NCBI GenBank assembly: GCA_944386445.1
Contig: CALXBD010000019.1
Span: 1 to 48,152 of the forward strand
Direction: 5' to 3'
DNA from: an uncultured Clostridia bacterium
GTDB taxonomy: Bacteria; Bacillota; Clostridia; Oscillospirales; Ruminococcaceae
DNA length: 48,152 bases
This document shows positions 25,044 to 33,056 of the stretch, piece by piece (positions within the stretch are counted from its first letter, which is position 1; every line of letters starts with the position of its first letter). A program made the translations under genes and the position numbers. Under the pieces are notes generated by a model. It did not search any database and was not told the origin of the DNA. It was given only the letters and a program-made list of their open reading frames with translations.

Positions 25044-26633
25044 ATGAATTCGATTCTGATACAAAATGGTCTGATCGTTGACGGAACCGGACGGAAACCT
25101 TACATGGGGAACGTGCTTCTAAAAGGAGACCGGATTGCGGCAGTCGGAGATGTAAATCAGGATGCAGAACGGGTAATCGATGCCGACGGCAAGGTCGTTT
25201 GCCCAGGATTTATCGATATTCACCGGCATTGTGATGCCAAATTCCTACAAGGGCCGGAATTTGCAAAGGTGATGCTGGCTCAGGGAATTACCACCACGGT
25301 CACCGGAAATTGCGGGATGTCTCTAGCGCCTTCCCCGGCTGAACCGGGAGAAATGTATGACTTTATGGAAGCTGTTCTAGGAGCCGGATGCGCTGCCTTA
25401 GGTATCAGGACTTCCCGGCAGTACCGGGAGGCGTTGGAAGGCAGACCGTTGCCGGTCAATACTGCGTTTATGGCAGGAACCGGTTCTATTAAGATCACTG
25501 TCCGTGGCTTTTCCGATGCTCCTTGGACTGAAAAGGACCAGGCAGAAGCTGCTGCCCTGGTGGAAGAGGCACTGACGGAAGGAGCTGTGGGAATTTCAGC
25601 GGGGATCATGTACCTGCCAGAGTGCTACAGCACCGCCAAGGATTTCGGAGAAATTCTAAAACCTCTGGGAAAAGCAGGAAAGCCCTTGTGCGTCCACATC
25701 CGTGGGGAAGGCGACAGCCTTGTGGCCAGCGTTCAGGAAGTGCTGGAAATCGGAAGAATTGCCGGCTGCCCTGTGGAGATCAGTCATTTCAAGTGCTGCG
25801 GTGTAAAAAACTGGAAAAAAGGGATTCATCAGGCGATTGCCTACATTGAAAAGGCCAGGGCTGCAGGGCAGGACGTGACCTGCGACTTTTATCCTTACGA
25901 AGGCGGCTCCACAGCCCTGACAACTATGCTCCCACCTGCTTTTGTGGCAGGGAATATGGCAAAAGCTTTGGCGCGTCTGGGAACACCGGAAGGTGTCGAA
26001 GACTTCCGCAAGTCGGTATCCGTTCTCTATCCTGACTGGGATAATTACGCAATCACCTTGGGCTGGGAGCGGATTTTGATCAGCGGGGTATCTGACAAGG
26101 AAAATGAACGGTTTCTGGGTCTCAGTGTCGCAGAAGCCGCAGAAAAATTTGGCTTTGCGGACGGTGCTGCCTGTGCAGCCTACCTGATGAACAGCGACGC
26201 AGGAAAAACGGCAATCATCAACCTCAGCATGTGCCAGGAGGATATCGATACGGTTGCCCGCCTGCCCTACTCAGTGGTGATTTCGGACTCCATCTATGCG
26301 GATACGAACACACCCCATCCCCGCATGTACGGCGCTTTTCCGAAAATTTTGCGGGAATATGTAGGGGAACGGAAAGTCCTTTCTTTGCAGGAGGCAATTG
26401 CCAAAATGACCTCTCGTCCTGCCGCACGGATGGGATTGAAAGATCGAGGCGTTTTAGCTGCGAACGCATATGCGGACCTGCTGATCTTTGATCCTTCCCA
26501 CTTCCGGGATAATGCTACCTTTGCTGCGCCAACCAGGCTCGCTACCGGATTGGACTGGGCATTTTTGAATGGACAGCTGGTCTGGCAGGATGGACGCTGC
26601 TTGAAGATGGATGCAGGATGTCTAATTAAGTGA
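25044..26633 (+). CDS. N-acyl-D-amino-acid deacylase (D-aminoacylase)
   Basis: A 529-residue amidohydrolase-superfamily enzyme that removes the acyl group from N-acyl-D-amino acids. The metal ligands of D-aminoacylases are visible: His60 and His62 in DIHRHCD, Cys90 in TVTGNCGMSLAP, His218 in CVHIRGEGD, His248 in ISHFKCCG, and the late Asp in VVISDSIYAD. The composite beta domain is at both ends (ILIQNGLIVDGTGRKP; LADLLIFDP-type motif ADLLIFDPSHF). It starts 17 bp after the PLP enzyme with GGAGG upstream. In sequence the operon would free D-amino acids and then deaminate them. Confidence 0.93.
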   Translation: MNSILIQNGLIVDGTGRKPYMGNVLLKGDRIAAVGDVNQDAERVIDADGKVVCPGFIDIHRHCDAKFLQGPEFAKVMLAQGITTTVTGNCGMSLAPSPAEPGEMYDFMEAVLGAGCAALGIRTSRQYREALEGRPLPVNTAFMAGTGSIKITVRGFSDAPWTEKDQAEAAALVEEALTEGAVGISAGIMYLPECYSTAKDFGEILKPLGKAGKPLCVHIRGEGDSLVASVQEVLEIGRIAGCPVEISHFKCCGVKNWKKGIHQAIAYIEKARAAGQDVTCDFYPYEGGSTALTTMLPPAFVAGNMAKALARLGTPEGVEDFRKSVSVLYPDWDNYAITLGWERILISGVSDKENERFLGLSVAEAAEKFGFADGAACAAYLMNSDAGKTAIINLSMCQEDIDTVARLPYSVVISDSIYADTNTPHPRMYGAFPKILREYVGERKVLSLQEAIAKMTSRPAARMGLKDRGVLAANAYADLLIFDPSHFRDNATFAAPTRLATGLDWAFLNGQLVWQDGRCLKMDAGCLIK

Positions 26634-26689
26634 CGGGTTTCTTAAGGAGAGTTTTACAAAATATTCACTCCCTGTGATAATGGTCATGG

Positions 26690-26695
26690 TATAAT
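26690..26695 (+). promoter_or_regulatory. Probable -10 element for the CBS-domain gene
   Basis: TATAAT in GGTATAATAAAA, about 78 nt before the CBS gene. I cannot point to a convincing -35 at the right distance, so the assignment is tentative. Confidence 0.4.
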
Positions 26696-26772
26696 AAAAT
26701 TGTAAGGGGTAGGCGGCCGCTTTCCCATATCTCTGTAAATTTTCTATGACAAAATCAGAAGGGTGACTGTTT

Positions 26773-27225
26773 ATGAATATTCTTATGTTTCTCACACCCA
26801 AAAACGACGTTGCATATCTGTTTGACGACTTTACCATGCGCCAGGCGCTGGAAAAAATGGAGCATCATCGTTATTCCGCTATCCCCGTGATCTGTCGGGA
26901 TGGCAGCTATTCAGGTGTAATCACGGAAGGAGATCTGCTGTGGGCGGCTAAAAACCGATTTGGGCTTGATCTTCGTCAGGCTGAGACATATCCGATTGCG
27001 GATGTCCCCCGGCGAGCCCGCTATCAACCGGTCCGCATCGATACTACCATGGAGGATTTAGTGGAAAAAGCTTTAAATCAGAACTTTGTGCCAGTTGTGG
27101 ATGACCGAGGCGTCTTTATCGGGATCGTAACCAGAAAGGCAATTATCCAATACTGCTATAACCGCTATAAGTCTCAAGAAGCGGTTTGCGGACCGATTCC
27201 TGAACCGGCTGTTCTTCCAAGATAA
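26773..27225 (+). CDS. CBS-pair domain protein
   Basis: A 150-residue protein made of two CBS motifs and little else. CBS1 spans about 15-60 (MRQALEKMEHHRYSAIPVICRDGSYSGVITEGDLLWA) and CBS2 about 95-135 (TMEDLVEKALNQNFVPVVDDRGVFIGIVTRKAIIQY). Stand-alone CBS pairs bind adenine nucleotides such as AMP, ATP or SAM and act as energy sensors for a partner protein. The N-terminus MNILMFLTPKNDVAYL is shared by clostridial homologues. It is monocistronic, with a terminator 15 bp after the stop. Confidence 0.92.
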   Translation: MNILMFLTPKNDVAYLFDDFTMRQALEKMEHHRYSAIPVICRDGSYSGVITEGDLLWAAKNRFGLDLRQAETYPIADVPRRARYQPVRIDTTMEDLVEKALNQNFVPVVDDRGVFIGIVTRKAIIQYCYNRYKSQEAVCGPIPEPAVLPR

Positions 27226-27240
27226 GTATTCTTTTAACAC

Positions 27241-27266
27241 AAAAACCCGGCTATGCCGGGTTTTTT
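27241..27266 (+). terminator. Intrinsic terminator after the CBS gene
   Basis: AAAAACCCGGC-TAT-GCCGGGTTTTTT: a GC-rich stem with a run of six T. Confidence 0.9.
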
Positions 27267-27320
27267 ATTGCTTCATTAGAAGAATTATGGTAAAATAGGT
27301 ATGCTTTTCCGATAAGGATT

Positions 27321-27752
27321 TTAAGCTGTGAAATCAATATCATATCTGGTACCGTGGCTTAAAAGCAGACCGTCTGTGAGCTGAATCTGGAGGATACAGG
27401 TGTTGGGGTCACTTTCATCGGTGTGGCCATTATTGTACCACTCCGAAAACGCCTGGCGGAGCTTGCCGGCAATTTCTGCGTTTTTTGGATCAAGGATGTG
27501 GCCCAGGTTTTTGCCGATCCCATGTGCAGTAAACCAGTCCCCGCAGATCGCAGCAACGGGATTCTTTTCAAGCTGTCTGATCTTATTTGAAAGCGCGTAG
27601 GTGATGATGTAAAAGGAGCCATTTTCATAATAGCTATTGACGGTGCGGACATAGGGCTTCCCATCCTCTACGGTTGCAACGGAAATCAAGGAATCGTGTC
27701 CAAACCGCTCCATCATGATCTCCTGTGCTTTTGGCGACAACTTTTCACTCAT
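27321..27752 (-). CDS. Pyridoxamine 5'-phosphate oxidase-like FMN split-barrel protein
   Basis: A 143-residue protein of the PPOX-type split-barrel family. GHDSLISVATVEDGKPYVRTVNSYYENGSFYIITYALSNKIRQLEKNPVAAIC-like order (seen in pieces) is the FMN/F420 binding barrel of general stress and flavin-binding proteins. It is far shorter than PdxH and lacks its C-terminus, so a true pyridoxamine oxidase role is unlikely. It is divergent from the rRNA methyltransferase, and the 74-bp gap carries a 7-bp inverted repeat. Confidence 0.85.
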   Translation of the reverse strand: MSEKLSPKAQEIMMERFGHDSLISVATVEDGKPYVRTVNSYYENGSFYIITYALSNKIRQLEKNPVAAICGDWFTAHGIGKNLGHILDPKNAEIAGKLRQAFSEWYNNGHTDESDPNTCILQIQLTDGLLLSHGTRYDIDFTA

Positions 27753-27784
27753 ACATACAAACCCCTTTGCAATTATTTTGTTAT

Positions 27785-27801
27785 CCTGTCAGCTTGACAG
27801 G
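27785..27801. repeat. Inverted repeat between divergent genes
   Basis: CCTGTCA-GCT-TGACAGG is a perfect 7-bp inverted repeat between the FMN-protein gene and the methyltransferase. It is operator-like in size. No regulator can be named. Confidence 0.4.
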
Positions 27802-27826
27802 GACTTTTACAGAAAGAAGGAACTTT

Positions 27827-29047
27827 ATGAAACAAACACGGCCGTTTGCTGCGGCAGCAATTACTGCCAAGGGACAGCGCAGCATCGAATCCGGCCATCC
27901 CTGGGTCTATGATGCCGAAGTCACTGAGGCCCCCGACTGCGCGGACGGTGATTTGACAGATGTTTTCGGCCCGAAGGGTGCTTATCTGGGTACCGGCTTT
28001 TATAACAGCCGCTCCAAAATCCGCATCCGTCTCATTTCCCGCAATGCCAACGACCGTTTTGATGAAGCCTTCTACGAACGGCGGCTGCGGCACGCCTGGG
28101 ACTATCGGAAAACGGTCATGGGAAATGATATTTCCTGCTGTCGGGTTATTTTCGGGGAAGCGGATTCCTTTCCCGGGCTGACCGTAGACCGATTTGGAGA
28201 AATCTTAGTAGCGCAGACTCTTTCTTTAGGGATCGAGCGGATCAAAGGGATGCTGTTTCCCCTGCTTTGTAAGATAATGGAAGAAGACGGCCAGAATATC
28301 CGGGGAATTTACGAACGGAACGATGTGGCCATCCGGGAGCTGGAGGGAATGTCTCAAGGGAAGGGATTTTTCCCCATTGAGGGGCTGCCGATACCGGATT
28401 ATACCTGTACAGAGATCATGGAAAACGGCATCCGTTATGCTGTGGACTTCGAAAATGGCCAGAAAACAGGCTTTTTCCTGGATCAGAAATACAACCGGCA
28501 GGCAGTTGCCCATTTAAGTCGGGGCAAAAAGGTGTTGGATTGCTTTACCCATACCGGCTCCTTCGGCCTGAACGCAGCCATGGGAGGAGCTGCCCACGTC
28601 CATGCGGTGGATATCTCAGAGGATGCGATCCGGATGGCCCAGGAAAATGCGGCCCGCAACGGCCTTTCCGAACGGATGAGCTTTGAAGCCGTCAACGTAT
28701 TTGACCTGCTGCCCACCATCCGCCCCAAGGAGTATGATTTTATCATTCTGGATCCGCCGGCCTTTACCAAATCCCGCAAAACCATCGACAGCGCCTTCCG
28801 CGGATATAAGGAAATCAACTACCGGGCCATGAAGCTGCTGCCGCCAGGTGGCTATCTGGCCACCTGCTCCTGCTCCCACTTTATGACGGAGGAGCTGTTC
28901 CAAAAAATGCTCCGGGAAGCCGCCCATGATGCAGGCGTCCGGCTCCGGCAGATCGAAGCTCGTCAGCAAGCCCCGGATCATCCGATTTTGTGGAATGTTC
29001 CGGAAACCAATTACCTGAAATTCTATCTGTTCCAGGTGGTCCAATAA
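27827..29047 (+). CDS. Class I rRNA methyltransferase (RlmI-like, PUA + SAM domain)
   Basis: A 406-residue protein of the RlmI/YccW family of 23S rRNA m5C methyltransferases. The N-terminal PUA domain (GHPWVYDAEVT, DVFGPKGAYLGTGFYNSRSKI), a central EEHD-like domain (GLTVDRFGEILVAQ, IYERND) and the Rossmann SAM site (VLDCFTHTGSFGLNAAMGG) are in order. DFIILDPPAFTKS and ATCSCSHFM hold the target-binding and catalytic Cys motifs of m5C enzymes. ATG 27827 has GAAAGAAGGA upstream. The frame is open further upstream across the intergenic gap. It ends 9 bp before the convergent small gene. Confidence 0.93.
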   Translation: MKQTRPFAAAAITAKGQRSIESGHPWVYDAEVTEAPDCADGDLTDVFGPKGAYLGTGFYNSRSKIRIRLISRNANDRFDEAFYERRLRHAWDYRKTVMGNDISCCRVIFGEADSFPGLTVDRFGEILVAQTLSLGIERIKGMLFPLLCKIMEEDGQNIRGIYERNDVAIRELEGMSQGKGFFPIEGLPIPDYTCTEIMENGIRYAVDFENGQKTGFFLDQKYNRQAVAHLSRGKKVLDCFTHTGSFGLNAAMGGAAHVHAVDISEDAIRMAQENAARNGLSERMSFEAVNVFDLLPTIRPKEYDFIILDPPAFTKSRKTIDSAFRGYKEINYRAMKLLPPGGYLATCSCSHFMTEELFQKMLREAAHDAGVRLRQIEARQQAPDHPILWNVPETNYLKFYLFQVVQ

Positions 29048-29056
29048 CTACTGCTT

Positions 29057-29263
29057 TTATTCCATAAGCCCATAGGCCCGGTACAGAGAAAGCATCTCCT
29101 GATATCGCAGCCTGTCTGCAAACAGCTGCCGGTAGGTGGCTGTTTTTGTTTTATCCGCTTTTTTGAGAGCCTCCATTTTTTCGGCAGTGTCCTGATAATT
29201 TTTTTGAATTCCCGCCAACATTTTTTCAAAGGCTTCCAATCTGGCTTTTTCCTCATCGTTCAC
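29057..29263 (-). CDS. Small charged helical protein of unknown function
   Basis: A 68-residue protein, mostly helical and rich in Lys, Glu and Ala (EEKARLEAFEKMLAGIQKNYQDTAEKMEALKKADK in pieces), likely a short coiled coil. It has no signal or membrane segment. Its ATG overlaps the stop of the membrane-protein gene upstream by 4 bp (ATGA-type coupling), which is the main argument that it is real. I do not recognise a family. Confidence 0.6.
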   Translation of the reverse strand: MNDEEKARLEAFEKMLAGIQKNYQDTAEKMEALKKADKTKTATYRQLFADRLRYQEMLSLYRAYGLME

Positions 29264-29586
29264 GGGTTTTCCCTCCCTGCAGGCTTATGGGTCCCGCCGG
29301 AGCTTCCGCAATGGACAGCGGCGGCTATGGCCAGCAATACCGAAACAGCCGCCCAGCAGACCGCGGCAGCCTTTTCCGGAAAATGAGGATCAATTTTGGT
29401 GGAACAATACAGAATTGCAGCGCCATTGGAACTTTTGAAAATTCCTACGCCTGGTCGCTGCCCGGCAAAGTTAATCCGACATCGTACTGTATGCTTCTTC
29501 AGCGTCTCTATCATCCACAGGAACCCAGCCCCTGCCAACCCAAACACACCGGCGACTCCCCATAAAAATTTTTCTGTCTTTTTCAT
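29260..29586 (-). CDS. Small two-helix membrane protein of unknown function
   Basis: A 108-residue protein with a basic start (MKKTEKF) and two hydrophobic helices, about 8-28 (LWGVAGVFGLAGAGFLWMIE) and 70-92 (AAAVCWAAVSVLLAIAAAVHC). They flank a 40-residue loop with Cys and basic residues, which would be extracytoplasmic if the first helix enters with its N-terminus inside. It is translationally coupled to the 68-residue gene. The family is not recognised. Confidence 0.6.
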   Translation of the reverse strand: MKKTEKFLWGVAGVFGLAGAGFLWMIETLKKHTVRCRINFAGQRPGVGIFKSSNGAAILYCSTKIDPHFPEKAAAVCWAAVSVLLAIAAAVHCGSSGGTHKPAGRENP

Positions 29587-29606
29587 GGTGCCTATCTCCC
29601 GTACAA

Positions 29607-29650
29607 ATTTTATTTTATTTTATTTTAACACAGTGCTATAAAAAAGTCCA
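29607..29650 (-). promoter_or_regulatory. Promoter with a pentanucleotide repeat for the small membrane pair
   Basis: Minus-strand TGGACT (29650-29645), 17-nt spacer, TAAAAT (29627-29622). The -10 is the first unit of a four-fold TAAAA-type tandem repeat covering 29607-29627, so the start region consists of the repeat. Confidence 0.45.
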
Positions 29651-29656
29651 GCGATC

Positions 29657-29685
29657 TTGCAATGTGAACAGATTTTTGCTATAAT
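29657..29685 (+). promoter_or_regulatory. Sigma-A promoter for the Gfo/Idh - DUF3048 operon
   Basis: TTGCAA (29657-29662), 17-nt spacer, TATAAT (29680-29685), about 30 nt before the start codon at 29717. Confidence 0.75.
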
Positions 29686-29716
29686 GTAATTAATTTTTAA
29701 AAAAGGGGAAGTTGCT

Positions 29717-30724
29717 ATGCGTTATGCAGTCATTGGCACCGGCTGGATTGTTGATTCCTATATCGAAGGAGCCCAGTTGGCCGGAGGCTGGGAACTGGCC
29801 GCAGTCTGCTCCAGAAACCGGCAACATGGCCTGGATTTTGCGGGCAAATATGGGGTCGCTACCGTTTACACAACACCTGAAGAATTGGCCGCTGATCCGA
29901 CGATTCAGGCCGTCTATATCGCCAGTCCCAATGCATTCCACTATCCGCAAAGCAAACTGATGCTGTCTGCTGGGAAGCATGTCCTCTGCGAAAAGCCAAT
30001 TACAGTCCTTCCGGAACAGTGCGCAGAACTGCAGGAACTGGCTGCCCAACGCGGGCTTATCTACATGGAAGCAATTATGATGCTTCACCTTCCCCAGCGC
30101 CAGGCTATTTTGGATGTCCTGCCGGAATTGGGACAGATTACATCAGCTCATTTTGATTTCTCCCAGCGGTCGTCCAAGTATGACGCTTACCTTCGAGGAG
30201 AACTTCCCAATATTTTCAATCCAAAAATGGCTACGGGAAGTCTAATGGATTTGGGCGTGTACTGCGTTTACCCCGCCGTCGACTGGTTTGGGATGCCACG
30301 CAGCGTTACCGCGGCAGCAGACTTTTTGCCAAGCGGGGCAGACGGTTGCTGTGCGGCTATTCTGGAATATCCGGACAAGCTGGTTACCATCGGATGCTCC
30401 AAAACAGGCCAAAGCCGTCTGGGATCCGAAATTTTAGGAGACACAGGCACCTTGGCTATTGATTCAATATCTCAACTGGCGCGCATTAAGTTTTATGAAA
30501 ATGACGGAACATCCAAGGAGATCGCCGGGAGTTATGAAAAAGCTGTTTTAATGAGCGGTGAAGCAAAGGACTTCCTCCGGTACATTCTATCCCCCGCCGA
30601 AACACAGCAGGAATATACATATGCGGCGGAGCTTTCCCTGAACGTTTCCCGGGTGATGGCAGAAATCCGCCGGCTGGCAGGGATAAGCTTTCCGGGCATT
30701 GCGGAAGGGGGCGCCGAAAAATGA
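29717..30724 (+). CDS. Gfo/Idh/MocA-family oxidoreductase
   Basis: A 335-residue NAD(P)-dependent dehydrogenase-like protein. It starts with a Rossmann fold (YAVIGTGWIVDSYIEGAQLAGGWELAAVCSRN), followed by YIASPNAFHYPQS and the HVLCEKPIT motif. The C-terminal domain begins GLIYMEAIMML and holds GSLMDLGVYCVYPAVDWFG, as in the dehydrogenases for glucose, inositol derivatives or biliverdin-like compounds. AAAAGGGGAAG precedes the ATG. Its stop overlaps the DUF3048 gene start by 4 bp. The substrate cannot be inferred. Confidence 0.9.
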   Translation: MRYAVIGTGWIVDSYIEGAQLAGGWELAAVCSRNRQHGLDFAGKYGVATVYTTPEELAADPTIQAVYIASPNAFHYPQSKLMLSAGKHVLCEKPITVLPEQCAELQELAAQRGLIYMEAIMMLHLPQRQAILDVLPELGQITSAHFDFSQRSSKYDAYLRGELPNIFNPKMATGSLMDLGVYCVYPAVDWFGMPRSVTAAADFLPSGADGCCAAILEYPDKLVTIGCSKTGQSRLGSEILGDTGTLAIDSISQLARIKFYENDGTSKEIAGSYEKAVLMSGEAKDFLRYILSPAETQQEYTYAAELSLNVSRVMAEIRRLAGISFPGIAEGGAEK

Positions 30725-31818
30725 AACGGTTTTGGAAAGTCGTTTTCTGTGCTGTAGCCTGTACTGCCCTGCTTCTGGGAAGCTGCGGCAGCGAACCTGT
30801 GGAAGAATCTTCAATTCCAGAAGAGAGTTCCGTTATATTGCCGGAACCAGAACCTTCTTCTGAACCGGAACCCTCGTCGGAACCGGAGCCGCCGGAACCT
30901 GTAGGTCCTTTGAACCCCTTGACCGGGGAAGCCGGTTATCCGGAATCCGCTGTCGGAAAACGTCCGGTGGCGATTATGGTCAATAATATCGATGCAGCAA
31001 TTCCCCATCGGGGGCTTTCCAAAGCAGACGTTCTTTATGAGGTGGTGGTCGAAGGCGGTATTACCAGAATGATGGCCGTGTTTGCTGACCCTGACGACAT
31101 TCCCTATACAGGGCCGGTACGCAGTGTCCGCCACTATTATACGGATTTTGCTTGTCCATATGATCCGATCTTTGTCCATTTCGGCGGCAGTGCTCCGGGA
31201 AAAGCCGCCGTAGCCAATCGAGGACTTGATAATGTGGACGGGCTGATTTACGGAACAACGATTTTTTATAAGGATGCAGAGCGCGCCCAAAATCGAGGGG
31301 TGGAACACAGCTATTTCATTGACAGCGCGGGGATTGCGGCTGTAGCCGAAAAGCGCGGTTATTCCTTTGAAGGTGATCCCGTGCCGCCTCTTGAAATTTC
31401 TCAGGAGCAAATTACGCCGGATGAGAAAATTTCCAGTATTTATGTAAAGTTTTCCGGATATACCAATGACCAGTTTGATTATAATCCGGACACTGGTCTT
31501 TACGAAAAGCAGCGAAAAGGAGAACCACATATTGATGCGGATACCGGAACTGTATTGACCTTTGCCAATGTTATCGTTCTATCTACCAACATCACAAGCT
31601 ATGATGGCGGGGATTTGAGAGAAGTCGCTTTAAATGGCGGCGAGGGCTGGTTTTTTACCGGTGGGGGAATGGAAAATATAACTTGGTCAAAGAATTCTTA
31701 TGCGGAACAGTTTTCTTTTGTAAAGGAAGATGGCTCCCCTATTCAGGGAAATGTCGGGCCTACGTTTATTGCTCTAATCGATGAATCTATGGTACCAAGC
31801 ATGATCCTGACTGAATAA
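30721..31818 (+). CDS. DUF3048 lipoprotein (YerB-like)
   Basis: A 365-residue lipoprotein. The signal peptide ends in LLLGSC with the lipidated Cys at about 22. It is followed by a low-complexity acidic linker of Pro-Glu-Pro and Ser-Ser repeats (about 45-60), then the DUF3048 N-terminal domain (NPLTGEAGYPESAVGKRPVAIMVNN, SVRHYYTDFACPYDPIFVHFGG) and C-terminal domain (FANVIVLSTNI, GNVGPTFIALID). The family is widespread on Gram-positive cell surfaces and unassigned in function. The overlap with the preceding dehydrogenase gene suggests co-transcription. A strong terminator follows. Confidence 0.93.
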   Translation: MKRFWKVVFCAVACTALLLGSCGSEPVEESSIPEESSVILPEPEPSSEPEPSSEPEPPEPVGPLNPLTGEAGYPESAVGKRPVAIMVNNIDAAIPHRGLSKADVLYEVVVEGGITRMMAVFADPDDIPYTGPVRSVRHYYTDFACPYDPIFVHFGGSAPGKAAVANRGLDNVDGLIYGTTIFYKDAERAQNRGVEHSYFIDSAGIAAVAEKRGYSFEGDPVPPLEISQEQITPDEKISSIYVKFSGYTNDQFDYNPDTGLYEKQRKGEPHIDADTGTVLTFANVIVLSTNITSYDGGDLREVALNGGEGWFFTGGGMENITWSKNSYAEQFSFVKEDGSPIQGNVGPTFIALIDESMVPSMILTE

Positions 31819-31834
31819 TAATGTTCTCTCAGCA

Positions 31835-31871
31835 AAAAATCAGGAAGCCTTAAAAGGCTTCCTGATTTTTT
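31835..31871. terminator. Bidirectional intrinsic terminator
   Basis: AAAAATCAGGAAGCCTT and AAGGCTTCCTGATTTTT form a near-perfect stem of about 16 bp with T- and A-runs, between the convergent DUF3048 and GH18 genes. Confidence 0.92.
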
Positions 31872-31886
31872 TCCTGAAAGCATTTT

Positions 31887-32918
31887 TTAATCCCGGAAGA
31901 GATTATCATAAATGGCATTAAAGAGCAGGCCTGTCTTATCATAAGAATGTTCCCAATACATGATCCCGCGAATTTTTTTCTTCAATACATATTCTGCTTT
32001 GTATTTCATCGACATGGGATCATCATAGGTTATAAAACTGTCACCGTTAAACAGCCATGGCGCCTTTGCATCATCATCCCAATACTTGACGTATTCGCCG
32101 CTTTTCTCATAAATATGATAAATAGCCGTATATGACGGTCCATATACGCACGGCACATCGACTTTCTGATTCATGCCGTGGTTCTGATTGGGAACGCCAT
32201 TCCACCTATGGGAATAAAAAGCGGCACCTATCACAATCTTATCATAGGGGATCCCGATACTGTGATATTTCTCTACGCACAGGTCAATGGAATCTGGATA
32301 GAAGCTTCCTTTGGGAGAATAAACATTGGTATGATGACCTGTATAATTTTCGGCCCATGCAGCATCCCGGATATCATAGGTCATAAGGTTTATAAAATCC
32401 AGCACCTGAGCGACCTTTACCACATCTGTATTCTGAAGATACTTATCCCACGCCGCAGCCGCTATGGTAAGCCAGCACTTTTTGCCGCGTTCTTTCTCAT
32501 ATAGATCCAGTTCACGACGATAGGCATACATCAGGTTCACATGCTGCTGCTTCTCCGCCATATTGCCGGTATTGCAAGGAAATTCCCAGTCGCAGTCAAT
32601 GCCGTCCAATTCGAATTCCCGCACCGCGTCCATTGTAGACTTAACAAAGGCCGAAAGGTTTTCGTCCGTGGTAGCGGTCCCATGTCCTCCTGCACCGCCG
32701 CCTCCGGTAGAAATCAGTATCTGCAGGTTGGGGTTATACCGTTTCACCTGTTCAATATAGTACCGATTTCGTCTAAACGAATCCACATTAATCAGGTTAT
32801 CCTTTACAACGCCAAATGCAATATTTAAATGGGTCAGACGCCGTGCCTGTTCAGGAGTGATATCCGCAATGGCATCCGCAACACAGTAAGCTGCAAAAAC
32901 AATTTCTTTTTTGTCCAT
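31887..32918 (-). CDS. Cytosolic GH18-family glycoside hydrolase (chitinase-like)
   Basis: A 343-residue TIM-barrel enzyme of family GH18. LQILISTGGGG and the catalytic DxxDxDxE motif DGIDCDWE (Glu112 as acid) are present. INLMTYDIR (substrate-contact Tyr-Asp) and IRGIMYWEHSYD (barrel-end Trp) follow. There is no signal peptide, transmembrane segment or chitin-binding module, so it probably acts on imported chito- or N-acetyl-oligosaccharides in the cytoplasm. ATG 32918 has AAGGA 9 nt upstream. The ATG at 32927 is too close to it. An AraC gene lies upstream on the same strand. Confidence 0.92.
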   Translation of the reverse strand: MDKKEIVFAAYCVADAIADITPEQARRLTHLNIAFGVVKDNLINVDSFRRNRYYIEQVKRYNPNLQILISTGGGGAGGHGTATTDENLSAFVKSTMDAVREFELDGIDCDWEFPCNTGNMAEKQQHVNLMYAYRRELDLYEKERGKKCWLTIAAAAWDKYLQNTDVVKVAQVLDFINLMTYDIRDAAWAENYTGHHTNVYSPKGSFYPDSIDLCVEKYHSIGIPYDKIVIGAAFYSHRWNGVPNQNHGMNQKVDVPCVYGPSYTAIYHIYEKSGEYVKYWDDDAKAPWLFNGDSFITYDDPMSMKYKAEYVLKKKIRGIMYWEHSYDKTGLLFNAIYDNLFRD

Positions 32919-32959
32919 ATTTGACATTCCTTTCTGAGGATCGTATAGTATTTACCATC

Positions 32960-32988
32960 ATTATAAAGAGCTGAACAGCATTTGTTAA
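32960..32988 (-). promoter_or_regulatory. Sigma-A promoter for the GH18 gene
   Basis: Minus-strand TTAACA (32988-32983), 17-nt spacer, TATAAT (32965-32960), about 40 nt before the start codon. Confidence 0.7.
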
Positions 32989-33056
32989 TTCATTTTGATA
33001 TTCAAACGTGTATGGATATCAGCAGCGAACCAGAAGAATCAGGAAATGTGTTGCTT

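Noticed and set aside
30811..31530. 239-codon minus-strand ORF opposite DUF3048
   Set aside because: Arises from the mirrored Pro/Glu repeat and antisense coding. No start site.
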